A DNA stretch of 64,000 bases from JACCVG01 sp963790245 (GTDB taxonomy: Bacteria; Actinomycetota; Thermoleophilia; Solirubrobacterales; Thermoleophilaceae), in NCBI GenBank assembly GCA_963790245.1, contig CAWBNP010000002.1, positions 124,001 to 188,000 on the forward strand. The letters run 5' to 3'. Positions 43,578 through 57,239 of the stretch are shown piece after piece (position 1 is the first letter of the stretch; each line of letters opens with the position of its first letter). Under the pieces are notes generated by a model, which did not search any database, was not told the DNA's origin, and saw nothing but the letters and a program-made list of their open reading frames with translations. Both the position numbers and the translations under genes were made by a program.

Positions 43578-43581
<4 letters not shown>
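42726..43581 (+). CDS. Glycosyltransferase family 4 (MraY/WecA-like) membrane transferase, frame-broken
   Basis: Polytopic membrane protein with the GT4 layout. The Asp pair of the polyprenyl-phosphate site lies in FLGLIDDLTG; the conserved Asn/Asp region is NLFNLLDLRPGRSIKVF, and the FDLRERGMLGDTGSNVVG loop is the nucleotide-sugar motif. Family members move a sugar-1-phosphate from UDP-sugar to undecaprenyl or decaprenyl phosphate. The LDLRPGR variant differs from MraY (DGLDGLA), so this is not the peptidoglycan enzyme proper. Frame breaks near 42780, 42855 and 43015. Its stop overlaps pyrG. Confidence 0.8.
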
Positions 43582-45257
<1,676 letters not shown>

Positions 45258-46380
45258 ATGTCGTTCCCGGACGGCGGTGACCGTCTGGCGAGCGAGTTCG
45301 TGCGGCTCTGCGAGATCGAGAGCCCCTCTCGGCGGGAGCAGGAAGTCGGTCGCTACCTGCGCGACGAGCTAGAGGGGCTCGGGCTCGCGGTCGAGGAGGA
45401 TGCCAGTGCCGCCGAAACCGGATCCCAGATCGGCAACCTGCTCGCCCGCATACCCGGGCCCGAGGGCGCTCCGGTCGTCCTCTTCTGCGCGCATCTCGAC
45501 ACCGTCCCGCTCGCCGATGCAGTCGAGGTGCGAGGAGCGCAACGGGTTCTTCGCCAACCGCAACGAAGCGATCCTCGGGGCCGACAACAAGGCGGCCGTC
45601 GTCGTCCTGCTCGAGCTCGCGCGCGGGCTCGTCCGGGATCCGCCACCGGTCGGGGTCGAGCTGCTGTTCACCACCTGTGAGGAGCTCGCCCTCCGTGGCG
45701 CCAAGGCGTTCGACACCGATTCGCTGAATGCCCGGTTCGGGTTCGTCTTCGACCACGCCTCACCGATCGGCGAGCTGATCCTCGCGGCGCCGTCCTACTA
45801 CCGTCTCCAAGCCCGCCTGCACGGGCGCGCCGCCCACGCCGGGGTGCGGCCCGAGGACGGCCACAACGCGATCGCCGCCGCGGCGGCCGGAATCGCCGCG
45901 CTGCGGCTCGGCCGGCTCGACCCCGAGACGACCGCCAACGTCGGAACGATCGAGGGCGGGAGCGCACCGAATGTCGTAGCCGAGCACTGTCTCGTCGAGC
46001 TCGAGGCGCGTAGCCTCGATCACGAGCGGGCGGGCGCGCTCGTCAGCGAGATGGTCGATGCCTTCACCGCCGCCGCGACCGATTCGGGGTGTGACCTCGA
46101 GGTCGTCGTGGAGGAGTTGTTCCGCGCCTACTCGCTGCCGCGTAGCGCCGAGCCCGTCCGGATTGCTGCCGCGGCGCTCGAGCGCTGTGGGATCGAGCCG
46201 GTCTACGTTTCGACCGGAGGCGGTAGCGACGCCAACGCCTTCAACCTTGCCGGCCTGCCGTCGGTCAACCTCGCGAACGGAACCGAACGCAACCACCAGC
46301 CCGATGAACGGGTCTCGCGCGCGGCGCTCGAGCGGATGCTGGACGTGGCGCGGGCCCTCGTCACCGAGAGCGCATGCTGA
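45258..46380 (+). CDS. M20-family peptidase (PepT-like), one frame break
   Basis: 373 residues after removing one doubled base at 45530-45531 (Val GTG/GTC). It is a zinc aminopeptidase of the M20 family: the first metal His and Asp in FCAHLDTVP, the bridging Asp in GADNKAAVVVLLE, catalytic Glu in TTCEELALRGA and the lid domain with HGRAAHAGVRPEDGHNAI. The C-terminal His is in NGTERNHQPDERV. It most resembles tripeptidase T-like proteins of actinobacteria. It starts with no gap after pyrG, and overlaps the DUF3866 gene by seven bases. Confidence 0.88.
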
Positions 46381-47360
46381 CGCTCCGCCGCGGCACGGTC
46401 GAGTCGGTGCAAGGACCGGGCTCCTTCATCGAGCTGGTCGTTCGGGTCGGGCCGGAGAGCCGCCGTGCGATCGCCGACACCGCGCTGCTCGGTGAGTTCG
46501 AACCAGGCGACGAGGTCGTCGTCAACACCGCGGCGGTCGACCTCGAGCTCGGCAGCGGCGGCTTCGACATCGTGCACGTCAACCTGACCCGTGGTCTTGA
46601 CGGCGAAGGCGTCCCGCGCGCGCACGTCATGAAGCTCAACTACAGCTCGCTCCAGCACGCGGTCGATCCGGTCGAGCCCCTTGATCGCGGCTCGCCGAAG
46701 CCGGTAGCTGTCCTCTCACTCCACGGCCAGCTGCCTTGCGTCGCATGGGCCGCTGACCAGGGGGGACGCAGGATCGGGTACGTGCAGACTGTGGGCGGTG
46801 CGCTGCCGGGTGGCTGGTCGATGATCGTCGCGGAGCTGCTCGAGCGCGGACTGCTCTGCGACCACCTGACCGCCGGAGCAGCCTACGGCGGCCGGGGCGA
46901 GGCGATCACGACCGCGGGCGCGCTCGCCGCCGCCGATTGGGACGCCGCGATCGTCGGTCCCGGCCCCGGGATCCTCGGGTCGGGAACCGCACTCGGCCAC
47001 GGCGGCCTGGTCGCGCTTGACTCCGCCCACGCGGCGCTCGCGCTCGGCTGCCCGACGCTGCTCGTGCCGCGCATGTCCTCGGCCGACCCTCGCGAGCGCC
47101 ATCGCGGCCTCTCGCACCACAGCGCGACCGTGCTCGAGCTGCTGCTCGCCCCGGTGCAGGTCGCATGGCCGAGCGGGGTGGAGGGGGTGGATAGTCTCGG
47201 CGGCCACACGATGCGCCCGACCGACCCCGACCTCGACGGCTATTTGGCAAGCGGCCTCCCGGCACGGACGATGGGCCGCGACGCGGAGCAGGACCCTCTC
47301 TTCTTCCGCGCCGCGCTTGCGGGCGGACTCGCACTGGGGGAGATGATCGATGGCGTTTGA
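46374..47360 (+). CDS. DUF3866-family protein
   Basis: 328 residues. The N-terminal beta-barrel-like domain (GTVESVQGPGSFIELVVRVG, PGDEVVVNTAAVDLELGSGG) and the C-terminal alpha/beta region (IVGPGPGILGSGTALGHGG, RMSSADPRERHRGLSHHSATV) match DUF3866, commonly located between the pyrG and Nudix genes in actinobacteria and some firmicutes. The His pair in GLSHHSAT and the Gly-rich loop suggest an enzyme, but none is described. It overlaps the Nudix gene by eleven bases, so production is coupled. Confidence 0.82.
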   Translation: MLTLRRGTVESVQGPGSFIELVVRVGPESRRAIADTALLGEFEPGDEVVVNTAAVDLELGSGGFDIVHVNLTRGLDGEGVPRAHVMKLNYSSLQHAVDPVEPLDRGSPKPVAVLSLHGQLPCVAWAADQGGRRIGYVQTVGGALPGGWSMIVAELLERGLLCDHLTAGAAYGGRGEAITTAGALAAADWDAAIVGPGPGILGSGTALGHGGLVALDSAHAALALGCPTLLVPRMSSADPRERHRGLSHHSATVLELLLAPVQVAWPSGVEGVDSLGGHTMRPTDPDLDGYLASGLPARTMGRDAEQDPLFFRAALAGGLALGEMIDGV

Positions 47361-47880
47361 GCGGACCCGCTCCGAAGAGGTCTTCAGCGGCAACCTGCTG
47401 CGCGTCAGGCGCGAGTTCTACCGCCACGACGACACCGGCGAGGAGGTCGAGCGCGAGCTCGCCGCACATCCCGGAGCCTCGGTGATCGTCGCCCACGACG
47501 GCCGCGCGATCTACATGGTCGCCCAGCCGCGTGAGGTCGTCGGCGAGCAGTCGCTGCTCGAGCTGCCGGCCGGCAAGATCGACCCCGGCGAGAGCCCGGA
47601 GCAGACCGCCCGTCGCGAGCTGATCGAGGAGATCGGCTACTCGGCAGCCTCCTGGGAGCCGCTCAAGACGGTCTATGCCTCGCCGGGGTTCACCGACGAG
47701 ACCTTCCATCTGTTCCTCGCGACCGATCTGACTGAACAGCGGACCGAGCCCGACGAAGAAGAGCGGATCCTCGTCGAGCGGTTTCCGCTCGACGAGCTCG
47801 ACGAGATCCTCGAGCGGGTCAGCGACGCCAAGACCCTGATCGGGCTGCTGATGTTGCGCGAGCGGTTGCGCCCGGCGTAG
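47350..47880 (+). CDS. Nudix hydrolase, ADP-ribose pyrophosphatase-like
   Basis: 176 residues. The complete Nudix box is GKIDPGESPEQTARRELIEEIGY (residues 75-97; Glu ligands in RELIEEIG), preceded by LLELPAGK, and a Pro-rich exit YASPGFTDETFHLFLA typical of ADP-ribose pyrophosphatases. It hydrolyses ADP-ribose to AMP and ribose 5-phosphate. In M. tuberculosis the equivalent gene (Rv1700) also lies between pyrG and xerD. Confidence 0.93.
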   Translation: MAFERTRSEEVFSGNLLRVRREFYRHDDTGEEVERELAAHPGASVIVAHDGRAIYMVAQPREVVGEQSLLELPAGKIDPGESPEQTARRELIEEIGYSAASWEPLKTVYASPGFTDETFHLFLATDLTEQRTEPDEEERILVERFPLDELDEILERVSDAKTLIGLLMLRERLRPA

Positions 47881-47913
47881 CTTCGCCGCTGTAGGATTCG
47901 ACCCGGATCAGGA

Positions 47914-49392
47914 ATGGGTCAGCGCAGAGACAGGCGATGGGGGAACTGGGCGGTGGCCGTCTCGCTCGTCGCCTCCGCGGGTCTGCTGGGCGGGTGCGTC
48001 AAGGCCGAGTTGACCGTCAGTCCCGAGCCGGGGGCTCGCTTCGTCGACGAGGAGATCAGCTTCGACGGGATCGCTCGCAACGCCTCCAGCAAGGGGCGCA
48101 AGCTCACGCGACTCTTCGATCTCGACGGTGACGGACTGTTCGAGCACAATCAGGGTGACGGCACGATCGCAGTCAAGACCTACGGGCGGCCCCAGACCTT
48201 CCGGGCGGGTCTGCACATCCGCGACAACGGCGGAATCTTCGGGTCGGTCTCCACCGACTACGAGGACGTCACGATCCTGTCTCGGCCGCCGCCCCCGCCG
48301 CCCCCACCGCCGGCCCCGCCGCCCAACGCGGCGCCGATCGCGGCGCTGGCTGCAAGCCCGAACCCGGCGCCTGCCGGCTCCACGGTCCGATTCGACGCGA
48401 GTCGCTCGGGCGACTCCGACGGCCGGATCGTCCGCTACGAGTTCGACCTCGACAACAACGGCAGCTTCGAGCGCAGTCAGACGACTCCGATCCTGCTTCG
48501 CTTCTTCCCGGACGCCGGCAGCTTCCTTATCCGGGTGCGTGTCACAGACGACGATGGCGCCACCGCCACGGCACAGGTTCGCGTCCTCATCACGCCGGTC
48601 AACCAACCGCCGATCGCTTTGTTCACCTTAACCCGCCAGGGCAACGACGTGTCAGTCGACGGATCGGCCTCCTCAGACCCCGACGGCCAGATCGTCCGCT
48701 ACCAGTGGGATTTCAACGGCGACGGCGTCTTCGATTCGACGACCCTGACCCCGACGACGTCGGCGATGAACGTCCCGACTCCCTCGACCGTCCTCCTGCG
48801 GGTGACCGACGACCAGGGCGCGATCGGCGAGACGACGCGGACCGGTAAGGCAGCCGCCACCTCGGCCCAGGGCTCCAGCGGGCTCGCCAAGCCGCCCAAG
48901 CCGACCGCGCTGCGCTTCAAGACGACCTCCGCCCGCACGGTCAGCCCCGGGACCCCGATGCTCGCGGGGCGGGTGCTCTCACTCACCGGTCAAACAAACG
49001 CCGGGCGCGGAACCTTCACGGGTACCCCCGAGCAACTGAAGCTCCCACGCAAGTCCAAGTGGGCGCTGCGGCTCGACAGCACCCAGAATGCCGACACTGG
49101 CAGGTTCACGGGCAAGGGGTTCATGCTGATCAACTTCCCCGGCGAGGGCAGCACCTGCCTGTCGCTTTCTCTCCTCGACAACCCGGACGGTCGTCCACGG
49201 GGCGACTTCCAGGTGGTCGGCGGCAGCGGCAAGGCGCGCAAGCTGGCCGGTGGCGGGACCTTCGAAGTCCGCGGGCCCGGCAGCGATGCCCCGAGCATCC
49301 GTGGGCGGGGAGCGACCTCGGTCGCCAAGCCGCGCGCCTTCGCGCGCGGTACTTGCGGGTCGCTCAGGCGGCTCGTCCGCCGCTCGGGCTGA
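47914..49392 (+). CDS. PKD-domain lipoprotein with polyproline linker
   Basis: 492 residues. The N-terminal signal ends in a lipobox (SAGLLGGC), so it is a membrane-anchored lipoprotein facing outward. Two PKD-type beta-sandwich domains follow a nine-proline linker near residue 130: SRSGDSDGRIVRYEFDLDNN and SASSDPDGQIVRYQWDFNGD, the typical D-x-DG motifs. The C-terminal third is a separate beta-rich domain of unknown type (RGTFTGTPEQLKLPRKSKW). PKD domains bind sugars or proteins at the surface. It interrupts the otherwise conserved Nudix-xerD order. Confidence 0.78.
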   Translation: MGQRRDRRWGNWAVAVSLVASAGLLGGCVKAELTVSPEPGARFVDEEISFDGIARNASSKGRKLTRLFDLDGDGLFEHNQGDGTIAVKTYGRPQTFRAGLHIRDNGGIFGSVSTDYEDVTILSRPPPPPPPPPAPPPNAAPIAALAASPNPAPAGSTVRFDASRSGDSDGRIVRYEFDLDNNGSFERSQTTPILLRFFPDAGSFLIRVRVTDDDGATATAQVRVLITPVNQPPIALFTLTRQGNDVSVDGSASSDPDGQIVRYQWDFNGDGVFDSTTLTPTTSAMNVPTPSTVLLRVTDDQGAIGETTRTGKAAATSAQGSSGLAKPPKPTALRFKTTSARTVSPGTPMLAGRVLSLTGQTNAGRGTFTGTPEQLKLPRKSKWALRLDSTQNADTGRFTGKGFMLINFPGEGSTCLSLSLLDNPDGRPRGDFQVVGGSGKARKLAGGGTFEVRGPGSDAPSIRGRGATSVAKPRAFARGTCGSLRRLVRRSG

Positions 49393-49458
49393 ACAGCGAC
49401 TGACGGCGGTTCCGTTGCAGGCGCAGGGATCGCCGCACCCGCCAGCGAATCGATCGCC

Positions 49459-50404
49459 ATGGGCTCAGTCGCCGAATCCCCGCTCGCATCGAGCTTCGAG
49501 CACCAGATGCTCGACTTCCTCGCCTACCTCGAGTTCGAGCGCGGTCTCTCGCAGGAACACGCTCGAGGCCTACCGCTCGGACCTGCTCCAGTTCGGCCGG
49601 TTCCTCGGCGAGCGGGATCAGACCGCGCTCGACGCCGAGGGCGCGTGACATCGCCGCGTTCCTGGAGCAGCTGGGCGACGGCAACGGCCGGCCCGCAACA
49701 CCGGCGACGGTCCACCGCAAGGCGGCCTGCCTGCGGTCGTTCTACCGTCACCTCCGGCGTGAGGGCGTCACCGAAGCCGACCCGACCGCGGCGCTGACGC
49801 CTCCGCGGCGCTCACGCAAGCTGCCCCACGTCCTGACCCGCGGCGAGATCGCCAGTCTGCTCGGCCAGCCCGCGGGCACCGAGCCGCCGGCGCTTCGGGA
49901 TCGCGCCCTGCTCGAGCTGATGTACGCCTGCGGCCTGCGCGCCTCGGAGGCGATCGGGCTCGAGCTGGCCGACGTCGACCTCGAGGACGGCGTGCTGCGG
50001 GCTCGGGGCAAGGGCTCCAAGGAGCGGATCATCCCGGTGGGGAGCGCCGCGATCGCTGCGACCGTGGCCTACCTCGAGCGCGGCCGCGGCACAGCTCGTC
50101 CGTGACCCCGACGAGACCCATCTGTTCGTCAACGTCCGCGGCCGCCCGCTCACCCGCCAGGGGCTCTACAAGATCATCCAGAAGCACGCGCGCAGCGCGG
50201 GCCTCGGCGGATCGGATGAGCCCCCACACGCTGCGCCACACCTTCGCGACTCATCTTCTGGCCGGCGGCTGTGACCTGCGCTCGGTCCAGGAGATGCTCG
50301 GCCACGCCGACGTCGCGACGACCCAGCTCTACACCCACCTCTCGAGCGAGCGTCTCAAGGACGTCTACTTCAAGGCCCACCCGCGCGCGACCGCGCGCTC
50401 CTGA
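49459..50404 (+). CDS. xerD: Tyrosine recombinase XerD, frame-broken
   Basis: 313 residues after four extra bases are removed (near 49560, 49645, 50093 and 50210); the length is then whole codons. It resolves chromosome dimers at dif with XerC. The N-terminal SAM-like domain has FLAYLEFERGLS and NTLEAYRSDLLQFGRFL. The catalytic set is complete: Arg in ACGLRASEAIGL, Lys in GKGSKERIIPVG, His-Arg in SPHTLRHTFATHLLAGG, His in LGHADVATTQLYTH and nucleophile Tyr in the same motif. The chromosomal location after Nudix matches M. tuberculosis Rv1701. No phage or integrative-element genes flank it, so it is housekeeping. Confidence 0.93.
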
Positions 50405-50413
50405 CCGAGCAGC

Positions 50414-50419
50414 TAACCT
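50414..50419 (+). promoter_or_regulatory. -10 element TAACCT before mutM
   Basis: TAACCT ends 7 bases before GTG 50427, which gives the required Pro at position 2 of the N-terminus. Confidence 0.5.
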
Positions 50420-50426
50420 GCTCGGC

Positions 50427-51307
50427 GTGCCCGAGCTGCCCGAAGTCGAGACCGTTCGGACCCAGCTCGCGCCCTGCCGTCGAGGGAGAGACGATCGAGG
50501 CGCTCGAGGTCCGCGACCCGCTCTGGTGCTCTCCTGCCGCCCCGGCCGAGCTGGCCGCTGCCGTCGACGGTCGTCGCGTCGAGCGGCTCGCGCGACGCGG
50601 CAAGTACCTGATCTGGACGCTCGAAGAGGAGGTCCATCTGATCATGCACCTGCGCATGACCGGGCAACCTGCTGCTGGTCGACGCCGATGAGGATTCGGA
50701 CGAACGCAGCTATCTGCGGGTGCGAGTCCGCCTCGATGACGGGCACCGCGTGCTGTTCGTCGATCCGCGCCGTTTCGGCACGGGCATCGTGCTGCTCGGC
50801 GACGCGGCGCTGGAGGACTACTTCGCGGCTCGTCTCGGCATCGAGCCGCTGACGCCCGAATTTTCGATCGACGCGTTGCGCGCCCTCGCAAGGGGTCGGC
50901 GCGCGCCGATCAAGGCCTTTCTGCTCGACCAGCGGCGGGTCGCGGGGGTGGGGAACATCTACGCCGACGAGGCTCTCTTCCGGGCGCGGATCCATCCGCT
51001 CCGAGAGACCGGCACGTTGAAGCGGGCGCAGATCGCGGCCCTTCGGGACGCCGTCGTCGAGTCGCTCGAGCTAGGGGTCGACTCGACGCGGCGCGACGAT
51101 CGACGATTTCCGCGACATCGACGGCGCGCGGGGCTCATTCCAGGACGCGCTTCCTCGTCCACCGCCGTGAGGGGGAGCCATGCCCGGTCTGTGGCGCGGA
51201 CGATCCGCAAGCTCCGCGCCGCCGGCCGGGGCACCTACGTTTGCGAGCGCTGCCAGCCGCCTCCGCGCCGCCGCAGGGCGTCCGACGCGTCCTCCAGAGT
51301 GGGCTGA
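50427..51307 (+). CDS. mutM: Formamidopyrimidine-DNA glycosylase (Fpg/MutM), frame-broken
   Basis: 291 residues after five extra bases are removed (50475, 50665, about 51092, 51152 and 51205), again whole codons. The start GTG-CCC-GAG gives the catalytic N-terminal Pro and Glu (PELPEVETVR). It removes oxidised purines such as 8-oxoguanine. Also visible are HLRMTG, the FVDPRRFGT loop, LLDQRRVAGVGNIYADEAL (helix-two-turn-helix) and the zinc finger PCPVCG with YVCERCQ at the C-terminus. The stop overlaps recO. Confidence 0.93.
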
Positions 51308-52034
51308 TGCCCGGGTCCTTCAAGGCGGAAGCGATCGTCCTGCGCTCGATCCGCCTCGGCGAGGCCGACCGCGTTCTGCATCTCTACACCCGCGAACGCG
51401 GCCGTATCGGCGCGGTCGCCAAGGGGGTTCGACGGACTCGCTCGCGGTTCGGTGGGCGGCTCGAGCCCTGCGCGCGCGTCGCGCTCGTACTGCACGAGGG
51501 TCGCAGCGACCTCTGCACGGTGACCGCCGCCGAGACTGTCCACGCCCACGCCGCGTTGCGTGAACGGCGCGAGCCGCTCGAGCGCGCGACCCAGGCCTGC
51601 GACGCGGTGCTGCGGCTGTTCGATGCGCCCGGAGGCCAACCAGCCCGCCTACAACCTGCTCTGCCAGGAGCTGTGGCTGCTCGACGCCGAGCCTTCAGCC
51701 GCAACCCGGTCCCAGGCGCTCGCCTTCCGGCTCAAGCTGCTGCTGGCGGCCGGCTTCATGCCCGAGCTCTCGACCTGCGCGAGCTGTGGCGAGCGCGAGC
51801 CCGACGCGAACCTCGGCGGGTTCTCGGCGGCAGCAGGGGGGCGTTGTCTGCGACTCGTGCGAGGCGGGCTCCTTCAGGCTCGACGGCCACGCGCGCGGCT
51901 TCATGGCCGGCGCGCTGGCGAGCCCGCTCGCGGAGGTGCCCACCGGTACCGACCTGGCGCTGCGCCAGGCCGACCGCGCGATCGCCGAGACACTCGAGTA
52001 CCACGCGAACGTGCGCTTGCGCCGCGTAGCCTAG
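51307..52034 (+). CDS. recO: DNA repair protein RecO, frame-broken
   Basis: 241 residues after two doubled bases are removed (51630-51631 Pro, 51841-51842 Gly). It loads RecA onto SSB-coated DNA with RecF/RecR. The N-terminal OB fold is AEAIVLRSIRLGEADRVLHL with GRIGAVAKGVRRTRSRFGG. The C-terminal part has the zinc-binding Cys pairs LSTCASCGER and VVCDSCEAG. It is translationally coupled to mutM (TGATG), so two DNA repair functions are co-produced. Confidence 0.92.
52027..52032 (+). promoter_or_regulatory. -10 element TAGCCT before the GNAT gene
   Basis: TAGCCT ends 6 bases before ATG 52039; it lies within the last codons of recO. Confidence 0.4.
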
Positions 52035-52038
52035 AACC

Positions 52039-52626
52039 ATGCGCGCACCGAACGTGCGTCGCGCCGGCTTCGCCGACATCACCCCGCTCTCGCGCGCGAT
52101 CGCGCGCGCCTTCTACGACGATCCGGTGCTCAGCTGGACCTTCCCCGACGACCGGCGGCGGCTCGCCCAGGCCGAGGCGTTCTTTGCGCTGCGGCTGCGC
52201 GGGATGATTCCCGACGGCGACGTCTACGCGGCCGAAGACCTCCGTGCGGGCGCACTCTGGGCTCCACCTGAGCGCTGGAAGGTCGGCCTGCTCGATTCGC
52301 TGCGGCTCGTGCGCCTGCTGCCGTGGCGCGGGCTCGGGCAGACGATCAGGGGCTTCACGGCGATCGAGGCCGCGCATCCGAAGGCCCCACCGCACTACTA
52401 CCTCGCCGTGCTCGGAACAGAACCCGCTGCCCAGGGCCGCGGCCTCGGGAGTGCCCTGCTCGCGCCGGTGCTGGCCGACTGCGATGAACTCGGGATCGCC
52501 GCCTACCTGGAGAGCTCGAAAGAGAGCAACATCGCGTTCTACGCGCGCCACGGCTTTCGAGTCACCGGCCAGGTAGACCTACCGAACGGGCCGCGTGTCT
52601 GGCTGATGTGGCGCGATCCGGCCTGA
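52039..52626 (+). CDS. GNAT-family N-acetyltransferase
   Basis: 195 residues. The GNAT fold shows the acetyl-CoA motif LAVLGTEPAAQGRGLGSALL (Q/R-x-x-G-x-G/A) at about residues 120-140 and the final strand AYLESSKESNIAFYARHGFR, where a second Asn-x-x-x-x-x-Tyr motif completes the site. The N-terminal part (ITPLSRAIARAFYDDPVLSW) is that of a common actinobacterial subgroup. The acceptor substrate is not predictable. Confidence 0.85.
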   Translation: MRAPNVRRAGFADITPLSRAIARAFYDDPVLSWTFPDDRRRLAQAEAFFALRLRGMIPDGDVYAAEDLRAGALWAPPERWKVGLLDSLRLVRLLPWRGLGQTIRGFTAIEAAHPKAPPHYYLAVLGTEPAAQGRGLGSALLAPVLADCDELGIAAYLESSKESNIAFYARHGFRVTGQVDLPNGPRVWLMWRDPA

Positions 52627-52655
52627 GGCCGGACATCTGGGAACCTAGGCCCTCG

Positions 52656-55307
<2,652 letters not shown>

Positions 55308-55349
55308 GCTGCAGGCCAACTCTTGTAACCGAGCTATCGGAGGTCGTCG

Positions 55350-55790
55350 ATGTCGAAAGGTCCCCGGATCGCCTTGCTGATCGCCGCCGTGGTGGTCGTG
55401 GTCGCCGTATTCCTGCTCGTGCGACCGAGCAACGAGGGGCCCGCCCCGACGACCAGCGCCGGTGGCGCGACGACTTCGACCGAGCCTGCGCCATCTGGGG
55501 AGCAGAAGCCCAGGACGAAGCCCAAGCCGACCGTCACGGAGATCGAGGTCGTCGACGGCGAGCCGAAGGGCGGCATGGCGAAGATCGAGGTCGACAGCGG
55601 CGAGGCGATCGAGTTCACCGTGACATCAGACGTACCGGAGGAGATCCACGTCCACGGATTCGACCTCTACGAGGACGTCGGCCCGGGTCAGAAGGCCGCA
55701 TTCGACTTCGAGGCTGACCTCGAGGGCATCTACGAGGTCGAACTGCACGGCAGCGCTGTTCAGATCGCGGAGCTGCGGGTCAACCCCTGA
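55350..55790 (+). CDS. Membrane-anchored cupredoxin-like protein
   Basis: 146 residues, with a GGAGG ribosome binding site. One N-terminal membrane anchor (ALLIAAVVVVVAVFLLV) is followed by a Thr/Pro linker and a small beta domain: AKIEVDSGEAIEFTVTSD, PEEIHVHGFDLYEDVGPGQ, FDFEADLEGIYEVELHGS. This is the cupredoxin/EfeO pattern with His in HVHGFD and ELHGS, but without the usual Cys ligand, so it would be a His/Met-type or non-blue site. It is the first gene of a group of exported proteins that look copper-related, and it overlaps the next by one base. Confidence 0.7.
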   Translation: MSKGPRIALLIAAVVVVVAVFLLVRPSNEGPAPTTSAGGATTSTEPAPSGEQKPRTKPKPTVTEIEVVDGEPKGGMAKIEVDSGEAIEFTVTSDVPEEIHVHGFDLYEDVGPGQKAAFDFEADLEGIYEVELHGSAVQIAELRVNP

Positions 55791-57235
55791 TGTATCGGCG
55801 AAGGAAGCTGACCCGCGGATTGATTGCCGGGGCGATCGGGCTCGCCCTCGCCCAGCCCACGGCAGCCGTCGCGCACGGGCTGGTCGTCCGTGCCGACCTG
55901 CCGATCCCGGAGTGGCTGTTCGGCTGGGGTGCCTCGGTCGTCCTGCTGGCTTCGTTCGTCGCCCTGGCCGTCATGTGGCCCGAGCCCAAGCTCCAGGCCG
56001 ACAGCTGGCGACCATTCGGCGGCGGGGTCGGCCGGGCAATTGCCTCGCCGGTGGTCGAGGCGGTCAGCGGCGCGATCGGGGTCGTCCTTCTCGGCGTCGT
56101 GATCTGGAGTGGTCTGGCGGGGGTGCAGATCTCAGCAGCCAACTTCGCCCCGAACTTCGTCTACGTGATCTTCTGGGTCGGCCTCGTCCCCATCAGCGTC
56201 CTGTTCGGAGACGTCTTCCGGGCCTTCAACCCGTGGCGCGCTGTCGGGCGGGCGTTCGCCGGCACGGCCTCAGCCCTGTCGCGCGCTCCGCTTCCGGCTC
56301 CGCTTGCCTATCCGGAGCGGCTCGGGAACTGGCCCGCCGCGCTCGGTCTGCTCGCATTCGTCTGGCTGGAGCTGGTCGCCGATACCGGCGACACGCCCGG
56401 ATCACTCGCGCTTGCGACGATTGTCTACTCGGCGGCCACCTTCGTAGGGATGGCGCTTTACGGGGTCAACGCCTGGATCGACCGCGGGGAAGCGTTCTCG
56501 GTCTACTTCAACCTGTTCTCGCGGATCTCGCCGTTCGAGGTCCGTGACGGGACCCTGGGAGTTCGCAGGCCGCTCTCGGGACTGCCGCACTTCGAGCCGA
56601 CCGATGGAACCGTGGCGCTCCTGATGGTGATGATCGGCTCGGTGACCTTCGACGGGCTCAGTGGTGGGGTGCTGTGGAACGAGGCGCTCGCGCCCGCCCT
56701 CCAGGGGGGCTGGGGCCTGCTGAGCCTGCCTCCCGCCCTGACGCTCGAGATGACCTTCGCGACCGGACTGATCGGTTCGATCCTCCTGGTCGCCGGCTTC
56801 TACCGCCTCGGAATTCTCGGGGCCGTCAGCGTCGGCGGCGACAAGACGCCGAGCGAGCTCTCGCGCAGCTTCGTCCATTCGCTGGTTCCGATCGCGGTGG
56901 TCTACGCGCTCGCCCACTACATAAGCCTGCTGCTGATCCAGGGGCAGGCGATGGTGTTCCTCGTCTCCAATCCGCTCGGCGGCGATGCCGACTACTTCGG
57001 GACCGCTGCCGTCGGCATCGACTACGGCATCGTCGGTCAGACGACCTACTGGTACCTCCAGGTCGCGTTCGTCGTGCTCGGGCACGTCGGCGGCCTGGCG
57101 CTCGCCCACGACCGGGCGTTGGCGATCTACTCCAACGCCCGGTTGGCCGTCCGCTCGCAGTACTGGATGCTCGCGGTGATGCTCGGCTTCACGAGCCTTG
57201 CGCTCTGGCTGCTCGCCTCGGCGAACCAGAGTTGA
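55790..57235 (+). CDS. Polytopic membrane protein, His at predicted mature N-terminus
   Basis: 481 residues. A signal-like first helix (GLIAGAIGLALAQPTAAVA) would leave mature HGLVVRADLPIPEWLFGWG. About ten hydrophobic segments follow (for example VVLLASFVALAVMW, VYVIFWVGLVPISVLFGDV, YWYLQVAFVVLGHVGGLAL). I recall similar actinobacterial proteins annotated as fenitrothion hydrolase, a name I would not rely on. Position with cupredoxin-like and YcnI-like genes suggests metal transport or metal-enzyme assembly. An alternative is a general membrane oxidoreductase component. Confidence 0.55.
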   Translation: MYRRRKLTRGLIAGAIGLALAQPTAAVAHGLVVRADLPIPEWLFGWGASVVLLASFVALAVMWPEPKLQADSWRPFGGGVGRAIASPVVEAVSGAIGVVLLGVVIWSGLAGVQISAANFAPNFVYVIFWVGLVPISVLFGDVFRAFNPWRAVGRAFAGTASALSRAPLPAPLAYPERLGNWPAALGLLAFVWLELVADTGDTPGSLALATIVYSAATFVGMALYGVNAWIDRGEAFSVYFNLFSRISPFEVRDGTLGVRRPLSGLPHFEPTDGTVALLMVMIGSVTFDGLSGGVLWNEALAPALQGGWGLLSLPPALTLEMTFATGLIGSILLVAGFYRLGILGAVSVGGDKTPSELSRSFVHSLVPIAVVYALAHYISLLLIQGQAMVFLVSNPLGGDADYFGTAAVGIDYGIVGQTTYWYLQVAFVVLGHVGGLALAHDRALAIYSNARLAVRSQYWMLAVMLGFTSLALWLLASANQS

Positions 57236-57239
57236 CCGA

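Noticed and set aside
49459..50404. Integrase of a mobile element
   Set aside because: It has the XerD length and context (after the Nudix gene, before mutM-recO); no att repeats or element genes were seen.
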